A DNA stretch of 64,000 bases from JAAURB01 sp049647265 (GTDB lineage Bacteria > Cyanobacteriota > Cyanobacteriia > Cyanobacteriales > Microcoleaceae), in assembly GCA_049647265.1 (NCBI GenBank), contig JBARXJ010000061.1:62001-126000 (forward strand), given 5' to 3'. Position 1 is the first letter of the stretch, and every line of letters starts with the position of its first letter. The position numbers and the translations under genes were made by a program. The notes beneath the pieces were generated by a model. It worked only from the letters and a program-made list of their open reading frames with translations, had not been told where the DNA came from and did not search any database. This document shows, one piece after another, positions 1 to 8,502 of this stretch.

Positions 1-1
1 C

Positions 2-1423
2 ACTTATTACGAACAACTCAACGGCTACCAATACTTGAAGCAACTCGATATCGGTTACTATTTCTATGCGGGTCGCTACACCAATGAAATTATGCAGGTG
101 TTGAACTCAGAAGAGAAGACAATTATACATATTCCTAACGTCAACTCCCGCGAAAGCAGCAAAGATAAAATTCGTGAAGTTGAACATATTATTGATGAAT
201 TGGGAGAATGGCTTGGAAGCGATCCTCAGACTGGATTTCAACAGGTCAAAACTGTCGATGGCAGGATGCTTAAAATCGCCGATCTTGTAGATGATGACTC
301 CAGTAAGCGGGATAAGGTGATTGCCGCCCTCAAAGATCCTGCCCAAAAGAATAACCGCGATTATGTTGATATTATAATTGCCCTGGGTATGGCGAAAGAA
401 GGCTTTGACTGGATTTGGTGCGAACACGCCCTAACGATTGGCTACCGTTCCAGTCTAACGGAGATTGTACAGATTATCGGTCGTGCCACCCGCGATGCAC
501 CAGGGAAAACCCACGCCCGCTTCACGAACCTGATCGCCGAACCCGATGCTACTGAAGTCGCTGTTACCGAAGCCGTTAATGATACCCTCAAAGCCATTGC
601 TGCCAGTCTGTTGATGGAACAGGTACTTGCGCCCCGTTTCGAGTTCAAACCCAAGCACTCTACGAACCAAGCGACACCGGGCTTTGATTACGGGGAAGAT
701 GGCTATAATCCGAGTCAATGCAACGTTGGTATCAACCCAGAAAGCGGTCTAATTCAAATGGAAATTAAGGGGTTAGCCGAACCCAAAAGCCAGGAAGCCG
801 TCCGTATCTGCCGCGAAGACTTAACCGAACTGCTAACTACCTTTGTCCAAGATAAGCCTACCGTTGAGCGGGGTCTATTTGATGAAGAATTAGTGCCGGA
901 AGAACTGACTCAGCTACGCATGGGCAAAATCATCAAAGAGAAGTTTCCGAGTTTAGAGGATGAAGATCAAGAAGCTGTCCGTCAACACGCGATCGCAGCC
1001 CTCAACCTTGTGCAACAAGGTAAAAAAACCCTGAACGAAAAGGGTGGGGATTATGCTATAAATTCTGGTGAGAGTCTGATCGCAAAAAATACGGCTCTGA
1101 TTGATGGGGTGCGGCAGTTTGCCCTTTCTGTTACAGAACTTGATATGGATCTGATTGATCGGATCAATCCTTTTGGCGAAGCCTATGCTATTCTGGCTAA
1201 GTCCATGAGCGAAGAACGACTGAAACAGGTGGCGGCGGTAATTGCGGCTAAGCGGGTCAACCTCACCGTAGAAGAAGCGCGAGAATTGGCAAAACGGGCA
1301 TTAAGGTTTAAACAGGAAAAAGCTAGGTTACCCAGCATCACCGCAGCAGATCCGTGGGAAAAACGAATGGCAGAAGGGATTGCTTTCCTGCAACGAAAAG
1401 TCAAGGAGGAGAACGATGCCTAA
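2..1423 (+). CDS. Superfamily 2 DEAD/DEAH-type helicase, C-terminal part (5' end outside window)
   Basis: The reading frame is open from base 2, so the true start lies left of the window; the first in-window TTG at 35 is not a convincing start. The visible 473 codons hold the second RecA-like lobe. A segment reading GMAKEGFDW near base 390 and the motif VI signature QIIGRATRD near base 470 are what restriction-type SF2 helicases show. After that comes a long, charged, mostly helical C-terminal region without a fold I recognise. The stop overlaps the next gene (a GIY-YIG nuclease) by 8 bases, so the two are probably translationally coupled and work together on DNA. The N-terminal Walker A and DExH motifs cannot be checked here. 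A helicase subunit of a restriction or anti-phage system is a reasonable inference, not shown. Confidence 0.8.
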   Translation, partial: TYYEQLNGYQYLKQLDIGYYFYAGRYTNEIMQVLNSEEKTIIHIPNVNSRESSKDKIREVEHIIDELGEWLGSDPQTGFQQVKTVDGRMLKIADLVDDDSSKRDKVIAALKDPAQKNNRDYVDIIIALGMAKEGFDWIWCEHALTIGYRSSLTEIVQIIGRATRDAPGKTHARFTNLIAEPDATEVAVTEAVNDTLKAIAASLLMEQVLAPRFEFKPKHSTNQATPGFDYGEDGYNPSQCNVGINPESGLIQMEIKGLAEPKSQEAVRICREDLTELLTTFVQDKPTVERGLFDEELVPEELTQLRMGKIIKEKFPSLEDEDQEAVRQHAIAALNLVQQGKKTLNEKGGDYAINSGESLIAKNTALIDGVRQFALSVTELDMDLIDRINPFGEAYAILAKSMSEERLKQVAAVIAAKRVNLTVEEARELAKRALRFKQEKARLPSITAADPWEKRMAEGIAFLQRKVKEENDA

Positions 1424-2603
1424 GCATACGACTGATGATGATTTAGAGTTGCTTGCTGAACTAGGTATAGACACCGCAACCCAACCTGTAGCTAAACGTT
1501 CCCCAAAAGAAGAACGAATTATCGCTGGCTTTGAGGAAATTGAGCGGTTTGTGGAAGAATACGGCAGACTGCCCCAGCATGGAGAGGATGGGGATATTTT
1601 TGAGCGGTTATATGCAGTGCGGTTGGAGCGCTTACGGGAATCTGAGGAATATTGCGAAGTCTTGAAACCCCTAGACTCACACGGACTATTAGACGCGGGC
1701 AACGATGTTCAACTCGCAACTGAAGACATCCCAGATGAAGAGTTACTTGCTGTTTTTCAAGTCGAGATAAATCAAGATAATGATGTGACTCAACTTACTC
1801 ATGTGCGTTCGCGCCAGGAAATTAAAGCAGCCGAAGATATCGCCCAGCGTACTCCCTGCAAGGACTTTGATGAATTTCAACCGATCTTTAAACAAGTGCA
1901 GCAGGATCTGGAGACGGGGGTGCGGCAAACGGTAAAATACCAAGACAATGCAGCAGTTAATCAAGAGGATCTGTTTATCCTGGATGGGCAAAAAGTTCTG
2001 GTTGCTGACATGGGTGAGCCATTTATCAGTAACTATGGGCGGCAAGATCGCAGGCTACGGGTCATTTACGATAATGGTACCGAAAGTGATTTGCTGTTGC
2101 GATCGCTCCAAAGAGCATTAAATAAAGACAAAGTTAGCCGCCGTATCACTGTTACAGATTTTGGCCCCTTGTTTGCCCAGACAGAAGCTGAAGACGACCT
2201 CACAACGGGATATATCTATGTGCTGAGAAGTCAATCAGATCATCCGTTTATTATGGAGCATCGATCAATGATTCACAAAATTGGCGTAACCGGAGGTGAC
2301 GTGAAAAAACGGGTTGCAAATGCCAAAAAAGACCCAACCTACCTACTGGCTGATGTAGATATCGTGGCTAACTTCAAACTGGCAAATATTAACCCTAAGA
2401 AACTGGAGTCACTACTTCATAAGTTTTTTAGCAATACTCGTTTAGATATGGAATTGCGCGACCGCTTCAATACACCAGTGCAGCCAAGAGAATGGTTTCT
2501 GGTTCCGTTAGAAGTGATTGAAGAGGTGATTGAGAAAATTAAAGCAGGAACTCTCGATCAATTTCGCTATGGTCCAGAGAAAGCAAGCCTTATCAGAGTA
2601 TAA
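1416..2603 (+). CDS. GIY-YIG nuclease family protein (T5orf172/MUG113-type domain)
   Basis: I start it at ATG 1416 because AAGGAGGA lies at 1403-1410, five bases upstream; a longer frame from TTG 1380 has no such site. The protein is 395 residues. The N-terminal two thirds is acidic and unrecognised. Residues about 264-385 form a GIY-YIG-type fold: YIYVLRS, then KIGVTGGDVKKRV about 30 residues later, a Glu/His-containing helix (ESLLHKFF) and a PREWF motif, which is typical of the T5orf172/MUG113 branch. These domains cut DNA. The gene overlaps the upstream helicase by 8 bases, so they form one operon. Pairing of a helicase with a nuclease suggests a restriction-like defence module, but I do not recognise a named system. 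Confidence 0.8.
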   Translation: MPKHTTDDDLELLAELGIDTATQPVAKRSPKEERIIAGFEEIERFVEEYGRLPQHGEDGDIFERLYAVRLERLRESEEYCEVLKPLDSHGLLDAGNDVQLATEDIPDEELLAVFQVEINQDNDVTQLTHVRSRQEIKAAEDIAQRTPCKDFDEFQPIFKQVQQDLETGVRQTVKYQDNAAVNQEDLFILDGQKVLVADMGEPFISNYGRQDRRLRVIYDNGTESDLLLRSLQRALNKDKVSRRITVTDFGPLFAQTEAEDDLTTGYIYVLRSQSDHPFIMEHRSMIHKIGVTGGDVKKRVANAKKDPTYLLADVDIVANFKLANINPKKLESLLHKFFSNTRLDMELRDRFNTPVQPREWFLVPLEVIEEVIEKIKAGTLDQFRYGPEKASLIRV

Positions 2604-2910
2604 TACAATCCGAGGAAAATCTCTGCCACGAAGAGGGTGATTAGGGAGTGATTTCTGCCCCTCCACTATCTGCCCAAACTGGGAAAAAGTATTATGCCTG
2701 TTTCTTATTTATTGCCTGTTCTTTATTCTCCAGTCTCGACGAATCAGCAATAACTAACAACTAATGCGAGTCAAGAGTGTAAACAGGGAACAAATAATAC
2801 ATAAAATAACCCATGACGAATCTATCCAATCTGTACTACTCTTAATGCGTACTGCGTTATGCAATGTATCGCGTCCATTTAACATCTAAAATCTATACTA
2901 AGTTTAAAGT
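2604..2910. other. Intergenic region before pheT, no gene seen
   Basis: About 300 bases separate the nuclease gene from pheT. I see no coding frame, RNA gene or clear terminator. It is AT-rich towards pheT and presumably holds the pheT promoter. Confidence 0.5.
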
Positions 2911-5367
2911 ATGCGTATCTCTCTCAATTGGTTGCGAGAACTGGTTGATCTCAACCTCACTCCAGAACAACTAGCCGAAACCCTAACTATGGCAGGGTTT
3001 GAAGTCGAAGAAATCGAAGATCGTAGCACCTGGGCAGATGGGGTAGTTTTGGGTAAAATTTTAGAAGCCCAGCAACATCCCAATGCCGACCGTCTCAAAG
3101 TCTGTCAAGTTGATATTGGACAAGAAAACCCGCTGAATATTGTCTGTGGTGCGCCCAATGCTGCTACAGGTTTAATGGTTGCTGTGGGAACGATTGGTAC
3201 TTATTTACCTAAGGTGGATCTTAAACTGAAAAAAAGCAAGCTACGGGGTGTACCCTCCGAAGGCATGATCTGTTCTTTAGCAGAATTAGGCTTAGAAAAA
3301 GATTCTAGCGGGATTCATATTTTTAATTTGGATAACCCCCAACTGGGGAGTGATGTTAGACCGTTGTTAGGTTTGGATGATGTAGTTTTGGATGTCACCG
3401 CAACAGCTAACCGGGCTGATGGGTTAAGTATGGTGGGTATTGCCCGTGAAGTGGCAGCCTTAACCGGGGCAAGTTTACGTATCCCAGAAGCTACAGGCAG
3501 CCTGTTAAACACTGAAGCCGCAGAGAATAATCTCAAAATTGAAATTAGCGAGTCTTCTGCTTGTCCGATTTATACTGGAACCGTAATAGAAGGGGTGAAA
3601 ATTGCTCCCTCCCCAGACTGGCTACAACAACGTCTGCAAGCGGCAGGAGTCCGACCCATTAGTAATGTGGTGGATATTACCAACTATATTTTACTGGAAT
3701 GGGGACAACCTTTACACGCTTTTGATCGCGATCGCCTACAACAAGTTACAGCAACAAAAGATTTAACGATTGGGGTACGGTTTGCCCAGTCTGGGGAGTC
3801 TCTCAAAACTCTAGATGGTCAAGCCCGTAAGTTAGAAGAGGAAACTTTACTGATTACCGCTAATGATACACCTGTGGCGTTAGCCGGGGTGATGGGAGGG
3901 GAAGAGACAGAAGTCCATGACAAAACTGAAAATGTGATGTTAGAAGCGGCTGTCTTTAGTCCTGTTGCTATTCGACGATCTGCCCGCACCCAAGGAATGC
4001 GGACGGAAGCCTCAACCCGTTATGAACGAGGGGTAAACTCTGCTGAGTTAGTGTTGGCTTGTCGGCGGGCAATTTTATTAATGACAGAATTAGCCCAAGG
4101 AACGGCGGTGACTCAAGAGAGCGCTAGCAGCCTGACAGACAGTTTGACTGCCCCAGAGGTTAAATTACGTCTCAGTCGGATTAATCAACTGTTAGGGCCG
4201 CTTAAACGGGGGGAAAACACATTAGTTGAATCCGATCTACAGCCTCAAGACGTTGAAAGTATTCTGACAGCCCTCGGTTGTGGTTTAATTCAGGAAAAAC
4301 AAGAATCGGATACGGTATGGACTGTAACGGTTCCGGCTTATCGGGCGCGAGATTTAGAGCGGGAAGTAGACTTAATTGAAGAAGTCGCCCGTTTGTATGG
4401 TTATGACAACTTTTGCGACACTTTACCCAGTAAAAGTGTACCGGGAACTCTCTCTGCTGAACAGTCAGTATTACGGCAAATTCGGGCTGCATTTCGCGCC
4501 GCTGGGTTAACGGAATTAATGCATTATTCGTTGGTAAAGGCGGAAACTGATAATCAAGTGGCGTTATTTAATCCTTTGTTTGCTGAATATTCGGCGTTGC
4601 GAACCGAAATGTTAACGGGATTAATTGATGCGTTTGTTTACAATTTAGAAAATGGTAACGGCGCGTTAAATGGGTTTGAAATGGGTCGGATTTTTTGGAA
4701 AGAACAAGACACGTTTCACGAACAACAAGCCATTGCTGGAATTCTTGGGGGTGACCCGTCTCAAGGTCGTTGGGTTCGCGGTGGTCGAGAACAACCGATG
4801 AGTTGGTTTGAAGCCAAAGGGGTGTTAGAGTCTGCTTTACAACGATTATATTTATCTGTTGAATACAAATCAGAATCTAATATTAATCAATTACATCCTG
4901 GACGTACTGCTTCTCTATGGTTAGGGGAAAAACAGTTGGGAGTATTTGGTCAGCTTCATCCTCAGTTGCGTCAACAACGAGAACTTCCCGATGAGGTTTA
5001 TGCATTTGAATTTAACCTGGAAGTTTTACTCGAAGCACTGTTACAAACTGATAATTTAAAGCGGTTATTTAGTGCCTACTCAACTTTACCGCCTTCTGAC
5101 CGAGATCTTGCTTTCTTTGTTGCCGTAGATGTGCCAGTGGCAGAGTTACAAACTACGATGACAAAAGCAGGCGGCAAGTTACTGGAGTCTGTGGAATTAT
5201 TTGATGAATATCGCGGTGAAAATGTACCAGAAGGTCAACGTAGTTTAGCCTTTCGTTTAGTTTACCGTGCCGGCGATCGCACTTTAACCGATGAAGACAT
5301 CGAACCTTTGCAGCAAAAAGTGCGGGATGCATTAGTCAAGCAATTTAACGTCACCCTGCGAAGTTAA
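2911..5367 (+). CDS. pheT: Phenylalanine--tRNA ligase beta subunit
   Basis: Charges tRNA-Phe with phenylalanine as the beta chain of a cytoplasmic alpha2-beta2 enzyme. The 818-residue length fits bacterial PheT. In order: N-terminal MRISLNWLRELVD, an EMAP-like tRNA-binding domain (about 40-150, with HPNADRLKVC), the B3/B4 editing region (about 215-390), B5 (about 410-490, followed by REVDLIEEVARLYGYD), the catalytic-like core, and a C-terminal ferredoxin-fold anticodon-binding domain (about 725-818, SDRDLAFFV and LTDEDIEPLQQKVRDAL). The ATG at 2911 matches the family start. pheS is not adjacent, as is usual in cyanobacteria where the two genes are separate. Confidence 0.97.
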   Translation: MRISLNWLRELVDLNLTPEQLAETLTMAGFEVEEIEDRSTWADGVVLGKILEAQQHPNADRLKVCQVDIGQENPLNIVCGAPNAATGLMVAVGTIGTYLPKVDLKLKKSKLRGVPSEGMICSLAELGLEKDSSGIHIFNLDNPQLGSDVRPLLGLDDVVLDVTATANRADGLSMVGIAREVAALTGASLRIPEATGSLLNTEAAENNLKIEISESSACPIYTGTVIEGVKIAPSPDWLQQRLQAAGVRPISNVVDITNYILLEWGQPLHAFDRDRLQQVTATKDLTIGVRFAQSGESLKTLDGQARKLEEETLLITANDTPVALAGVMGGEETEVHDKTENVMLEAAVFSPVAIRRSARTQGMRTEASTRYERGVNSAELVLACRRAILLMTELAQGTAVTQESASSLTDSLTAPEVKLRLSRINQLLGPLKRGENTLVESDLQPQDVESILTALGCGLIQEKQESDTVWTVTVPAYRARDLEREVDLIEEVARLYGYDNFCDTLPSKSVPGTLSAEQSVLRQIRAAFRAAGLTELMHYSLVKAETDNQVALFNPLFAEYSALRTEMLTGLIDAFVYNLENGNGALNGFEMGRIFWKEQDTFHEQQAIAGILGGDPSQGRWVRGGREQPMSWFEAKGVLESALQRLYLSVEYKSESNINQLHPGRTASLWLGEKQLGVFGQLHPQLRQQRELPDEVYAFEFNLEVLLEALLQTDNLKRLFSAYSTLPPSDRDLAFFVAVDVPVAELQTTMTKAGGKLLESVELFDEYRGENVPEGQRSLAFRLVYRAGDRTLTDEDIEPLQQKVRDALVKQFNVTLRS

Positions 5368-5375
5368 ACAGCACA

Positions 5376-5416
5376 ATAACAGGTCTGAGGATAGAACTTA
5401 GACCCGTTATTTGTTG
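5376..5416. terminator. Imperfect hairpin after pheT
   Basis: Arms ATAACAGGTCT (5376-5386) and AGACCCGTTAT (5400-5410) pair with one mismatch on the + strand, and with a G-U pair in its place on the minus strand. The + strand tail (TTGTTG) is only moderately U-rich. It may end pheT or the convergent PEP-CTERM transcript. Confidence 0.4.
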
Positions 5417-5455
5417 TAAGAGATGCACGGTGATGCTGCCTTATTGTGATAAAAT

Positions 5456-5530
5456 GGGTGCGTCTTGAGACAATGTCAAGTTTACGATGTTTACGATAGA
5501 GTTTAAGCGACACTCCGTAAACGCACCCTA
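5456..5530. repeat. GGTGCGT-family palindromic repeat, long-loop member
   Basis: GGGTGCGT (5456-5463) is complementary to ACGCACCC (5521-5528), with TAG after it. The arms match the GGTGCGT/ACGCACCCTA family seen at 10076 and 57131, but the loop is 57 bases. It lies in the gap between two convergent genes. Confidence 0.5.
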
Positions 5531-5578
5531 GCCTACTTCAAGAGAATCAAGGTTTAGGCTTGGACGGTGACAAGACGA

Positions 5579-6196
5579 CTATGCTTTACGACGACGAGAG
5601 GTCGCCAACCCTAAACCTAACATCAGCAGTCCACCAATTACAGTTGGTTCAGGAACTTCTTGGGGGTCGGATGAATTGTTAGAAGAAATGGCATTATCTG
5701 AGATAAACATAGAAGCGTGGGATAAACCTGCTGCTTTGCCATTTTTATTCTGTGCCACCCCAGCAGTCGTGTAGGTAACTGTCTCACCGGCTTTAGCGCC
5801 ATCGAAGAAGTAAGCACTCCAGAAGTTAGCCGCTTTTAAGTTAATCGCAAAGGTATAGTCAATATCTTGCAAGAAGGTAATGGTTCCAGTGTCACTGCCG
5901 TTAGCAGTGGAGAAAAACACATCTGTACCATCATCAGATTTATCGACTAAGTTCCAATTATATACGCCACCAATATCATTAGTGATTTCGGTTTGGTTCT
6001 TGAATAAGTTAACGACATCTGCTTCTTTATCATTACCATCAACAGAACCATAACAGTCAATTGCACCGGTGACATCAAGAACATTACAAGTCGTACCACT
6101 CTGGCCACGCGCAAATGCCGGTGCAGCCATTCCGCTAGCAATTACACCTGTGGCAAGTAATGCAGTTGTAATGGTTTTAGAAGATAAGAATTTCAT
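5579..6196 (-). CDS. PEP-CTERM sorting domain-containing secreted protein
   Basis: A 205-residue exported protein. The N-terminus is a Sec signal peptide (about residues 1-29, ending AFA before RGQSG). The C-terminus is a textbook PEP-CTERM tail: VPEP, a hydrophobic helix (GGLLMLGLGLA) and a basic end (SRRRKA), which is the signal recognised by exosortase-type sorting systems. The middle has two cysteines (residues about 37 and 48), is rich in Gly, Asp and Thr, and looks like a beta-rich extracellular domain of unknown role. No exosortase gene is in the window. A long divergent gap (about 700 bases) separates it from the M16 genes, so it has its own promoter. Target and function are unknown. 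Confidence 0.88.
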   Translation of the reverse strand: MKFLSSKTITTALLATGVIASGMAAPAFARGQSGTTCNVLDVTGAIDCYGSVDGNDKEADVVNLFKNQTEITNDIGGVYNWNLVDKSDDGTDVFFSTANGSDTGTITFLQDIDYTFAINLKAANFWSAYFFDGAKAGETVTYTTAGVAQNKNGKAAGLSHASMFISDNAISSNNSSDPQEVPEPTVIGGLLMLGLGLATSRRRKA

Positions 6197-6632
6197 CTTA
6201 ATATTTACTCCTTTCTAAAGTTTTACTGATTAATTTTGGCAGCCTCGTAAGATTGTTTTAGAATTAGATATTACACTGCCACCTGTTATCTATGATACTT
6301 AATAAAACTAGAAAGTCTATAAACTTTGTTCTATTTAAACTAGATTTACTGATTCTTTACAAAATTTTATATCTTTAGATAGAGAGGCTGAGAATATATC
6401 TGTAAAAGAGTCTCAGAGAATTTACTTATAAAAAATAAATTAAGTAATTTACTTAGAATCAATGATTTAGTATGAATGAATTGTTAATAAACCGTATAAT
6501 TTTGTCTGTATTATTATTGACTTAACCAATAAACACGTACGTATAAACACGGATAAAATAAGCCTATTTTTGAAGCGACTCTTAACCTAGATGAGTTGAT
6601 TCCCCTAAGTTTGAGAATATTTCTCAATTGTA

Positions 6633-6661
6633 TTGACAATATCTCGCAATAAAGCTAAAGT
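6633..6661 (+). promoter_or_regulatory. Sigma70-type promoter for a candidate small RNA
   Basis: A perfect -35 box TTGACA at 6633-6638 is followed, after exactly 17 bases, by a -10-like TAAAGT at 6656-6661. Transcription would begin near 6668. There is no start codon with a plausible reading frame close behind it; instead a terminator-like hairpin follows about 30 bases later. Confidence 0.55.
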
Positions 6662-6667
6662 AGGTTT

Positions 6668-6738
6668 CAGTGTTCTCCTCTCAAAGGATTTGGCAGACGG
6701 GGGCGGTGGTTCAGACCAAACCGTTCCCGAATTTTTTT
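6668..6738 (+). ncRNA. Candidate small noncoding RNA (about 70 nt)
   Basis: The unit runs from the predicted start near 6668 to a strong hairpin with a run of seven T (6732-6738). A small 5' stem-loop (TCCT/AGGA around 6676-6688) precedes the terminator stem, which pairs GGTT (6708-6711) with AACC and extends by G-U and G-C pairs to the GGG near 6701 with a bulged C. Size and design (two stem-loops, stand-alone promoter) resemble abundant cyanobacterial Yfr-type RNAs, but I do not see the Yfr1 core motif and cannot assign a family. An attenuated leader of the downstream M16 gene is the alternative. Confidence 0.5.
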
Positions 6739-6897
6739 ATTTGTAGCGCCATACAGATAACGAAAGGGAATAGACGATTACCGCTTGAAGATTAACCCCC
6801 CCCATTGATAAAGTTATGGTTTAAGATGAGAACGAGTGAGCCTGGGTCAAAATGGCAGACCTCAGATTGCATCACGAATCGATTTTAATAAACGTTT

Positions 6898-8481
6898 ATG
6901 TTCTTCCTACGGTTCTTGTCTTCTTGTCGATTGATTGCTAAACCTTTTCATCGTCTGGTCTCAGGGCTAGTTCTCACGCTTTACATATTTATATGTTGGA
7001 GTCTAACCCCTCAAAGAACGCTAGCCGACGATGCCCCTGTTCGGTCTAACTCGATTCAGCCTTACTTGCAGCGAGTCATTAAAGAAGTGACTGAGTTTCG
7101 GCTGGATAATGGCATGAAATTTATCGTCTTAGAACGTGATAAAGCCCCTGTGGTTTCCTTTTTGATCTATGCAGATGTGGGAGGGGCTGACGAACCCACC
7201 GGTCAAACGGGAGTGGCGCATTACTTAGAACATTTGGCATTCAAAGGAACAAAACGAATTGGCACAGACAATTATCAAGCAGAAAAACCGTTACTCGAAG
7301 AGTTAGATCAAATATTTGATCAAATTCAAAAGGCACAAGCGGAAGGCAAAACAGAAGAATTTGAACAACTCACCACTCAATTTGAACAAGTTCAAGAACA
7401 AGCCGCCCAATACGTTAACCAAAATGAGTTTGGTCGCATTGTCGAACAGTCTGGAGGGGTGGGAATGAATGCCTCCACGTCTGCCGATGCCACCATGTAC
7501 TTTTATAGTTTGCCCGCCAATAAACTCGAACTGTGGATGTCACTCGAGTCCGAACGATTTTTAGATCCAGTCTTTCGGGAATTTTATAAAGAAAAGCAAG
7601 TTATTTTAGAAGAACGGCGACTGCGGAGCGAAAATTCTCCGGTGGGTCGGATGTTGGAAGGCTTACTGGATACGGCGTTTGAAGTCCATCCTTACCGTCG
7701 TCCCGTCATTGGCTATCGAGAAGACTTAGCTAGTTTGACCCGACAAAATGTACAAGACTTTTTTGAGACGTATTACGTTCCGAATAACTTAACTGTGGCA
7801 GTTGTAGGGGATGTCGATCCAACAGAAGTTAAACAACTGGCCCAAACCTATTTTGGACGTTATCCGGCTAAAGCTGAACCGCCTCAAGTTGAAGCTGTCG
7901 AACCGCCTCAAACCGCATTAAGAACATTAACCAAAGAATTACCTTCTCAACCGTGGTATCTCGAAGGCTATCATCGTCCGGCATTTAATCATCCCGACAA
8001 TGTCGTCTATGAAGCGATTACTACAATTTTAGGGGATGGTCGTACTTCGCGCTTATATAAGTCTCTAGTCGAACAACAACAGGTTGCTTTAGCCGCACAA
8101 GGGTTAAATGGTTATCCAGGCGATAAACATCCGAATTTGATGTTATTTTATGCTTTGACTGCGCCCGGACATACGGTAGACGAAGTGGCTGAGGCTTTGC
8201 GAACCGAAATTGAACGCCTCAAAACTGAACCGGTATCGATGGAAGAATTAGAACGGGTAAAAAATCAAGCCAAAGCCAGTTTATTGCGATCGCTTGATTC
8301 TAATATGGGAATGGCATTTGCATTAGTTGAATATCAAGTGAAAACCGGTTCATGGAAGAATTTATTTCAGCAGTTAGAAGCCATTGAACAAATTACACCT
8401 GCTGATATTCAACGAGTGGCACAAGCAACATTCCGTCCCGAAAATCGGACTGAGGGTCGATTGTTATCCGCAGAACGTTAA
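6898..8481 (+). CDS. M16 family zinc peptidase, catalytic member
   Basis: A 527-residue insulinase-like metallopeptidase. A hydrophobic N-terminal segment (about residues 18-42) suggests export to the periplasm or membrane anchoring. The inverted zinc motif HxxEH is intact as H108-Y-L-E111-H112, and the M16 core follows (LDNGMKFIVLE, ASTSADATMYFYSLP, EKQVILEERRLR with the third zinc ligand Glu). The C-terminal half is the M16C domain (LTVAVVGDVDP, GDGRTSRLYKSLVE). A second M16 gene lacking HxxEH follows 21 bases later. Such active/inactive pairs form two-chain proteases, so the two proteins probably assemble together and degrade peptides. The ATG at 6898 is the only start in frame that keeps the signal. 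Confidence 0.9.
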   Translation: MFFLRFLSSCRLIAKPFHRLVSGLVLTLYIFICWSLTPQRTLADDAPVRSNSIQPYLQRVIKEVTEFRLDNGMKFIVLERDKAPVVSFLIYADVGGADEPTGQTGVAHYLEHLAFKGTKRIGTDNYQAEKPLLEELDQIFDQIQKAQAEGKTEEFEQLTTQFEQVQEQAAQYVNQNEFGRIVEQSGGVGMNASTSADATMYFYSLPANKLELWMSLESERFLDPVFREFYKEKQVILEERRLRSENSPVGRMLEGLLDTAFEVHPYRRPVIGYREDLASLTRQNVQDFFETYYVPNNLTVAVVGDVDPTEVKQLAQTYFGRYPAKAEPPQVEAVEPPQTALRTLTKELPSQPWYLEGYHRPAFNHPDNVVYEAITTILGDGRTSRLYKSLVEQQQVALAAQGLNGYPGDKHPNLMLFYALTAPGHTVDEVAEALRTEIERLKTEPVSMEELERVKNQAKASLLRSLDSNMGMAFALVEYQVKTGSWKNLFQQLEAIEQITPADIQRVAQATFRPENRTEGRLLSAER

Positions 8482-8502
8482 ATAATACTGTGGAAATGTA
8501 GG

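Larger units (their letters stand above)
6197..6897. other. Long divergent intergenic region
   Basis: No protein gene seen. The left 300 bases are very AT-rich and should hold the promoter of the PEP-CTERM gene. A promoter plus terminator unit on the + strand (6633-6738, listed separately) suggests a small RNA. The last 150 bases lead into the first M16 peptidase gene. Confidence 0.5.
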
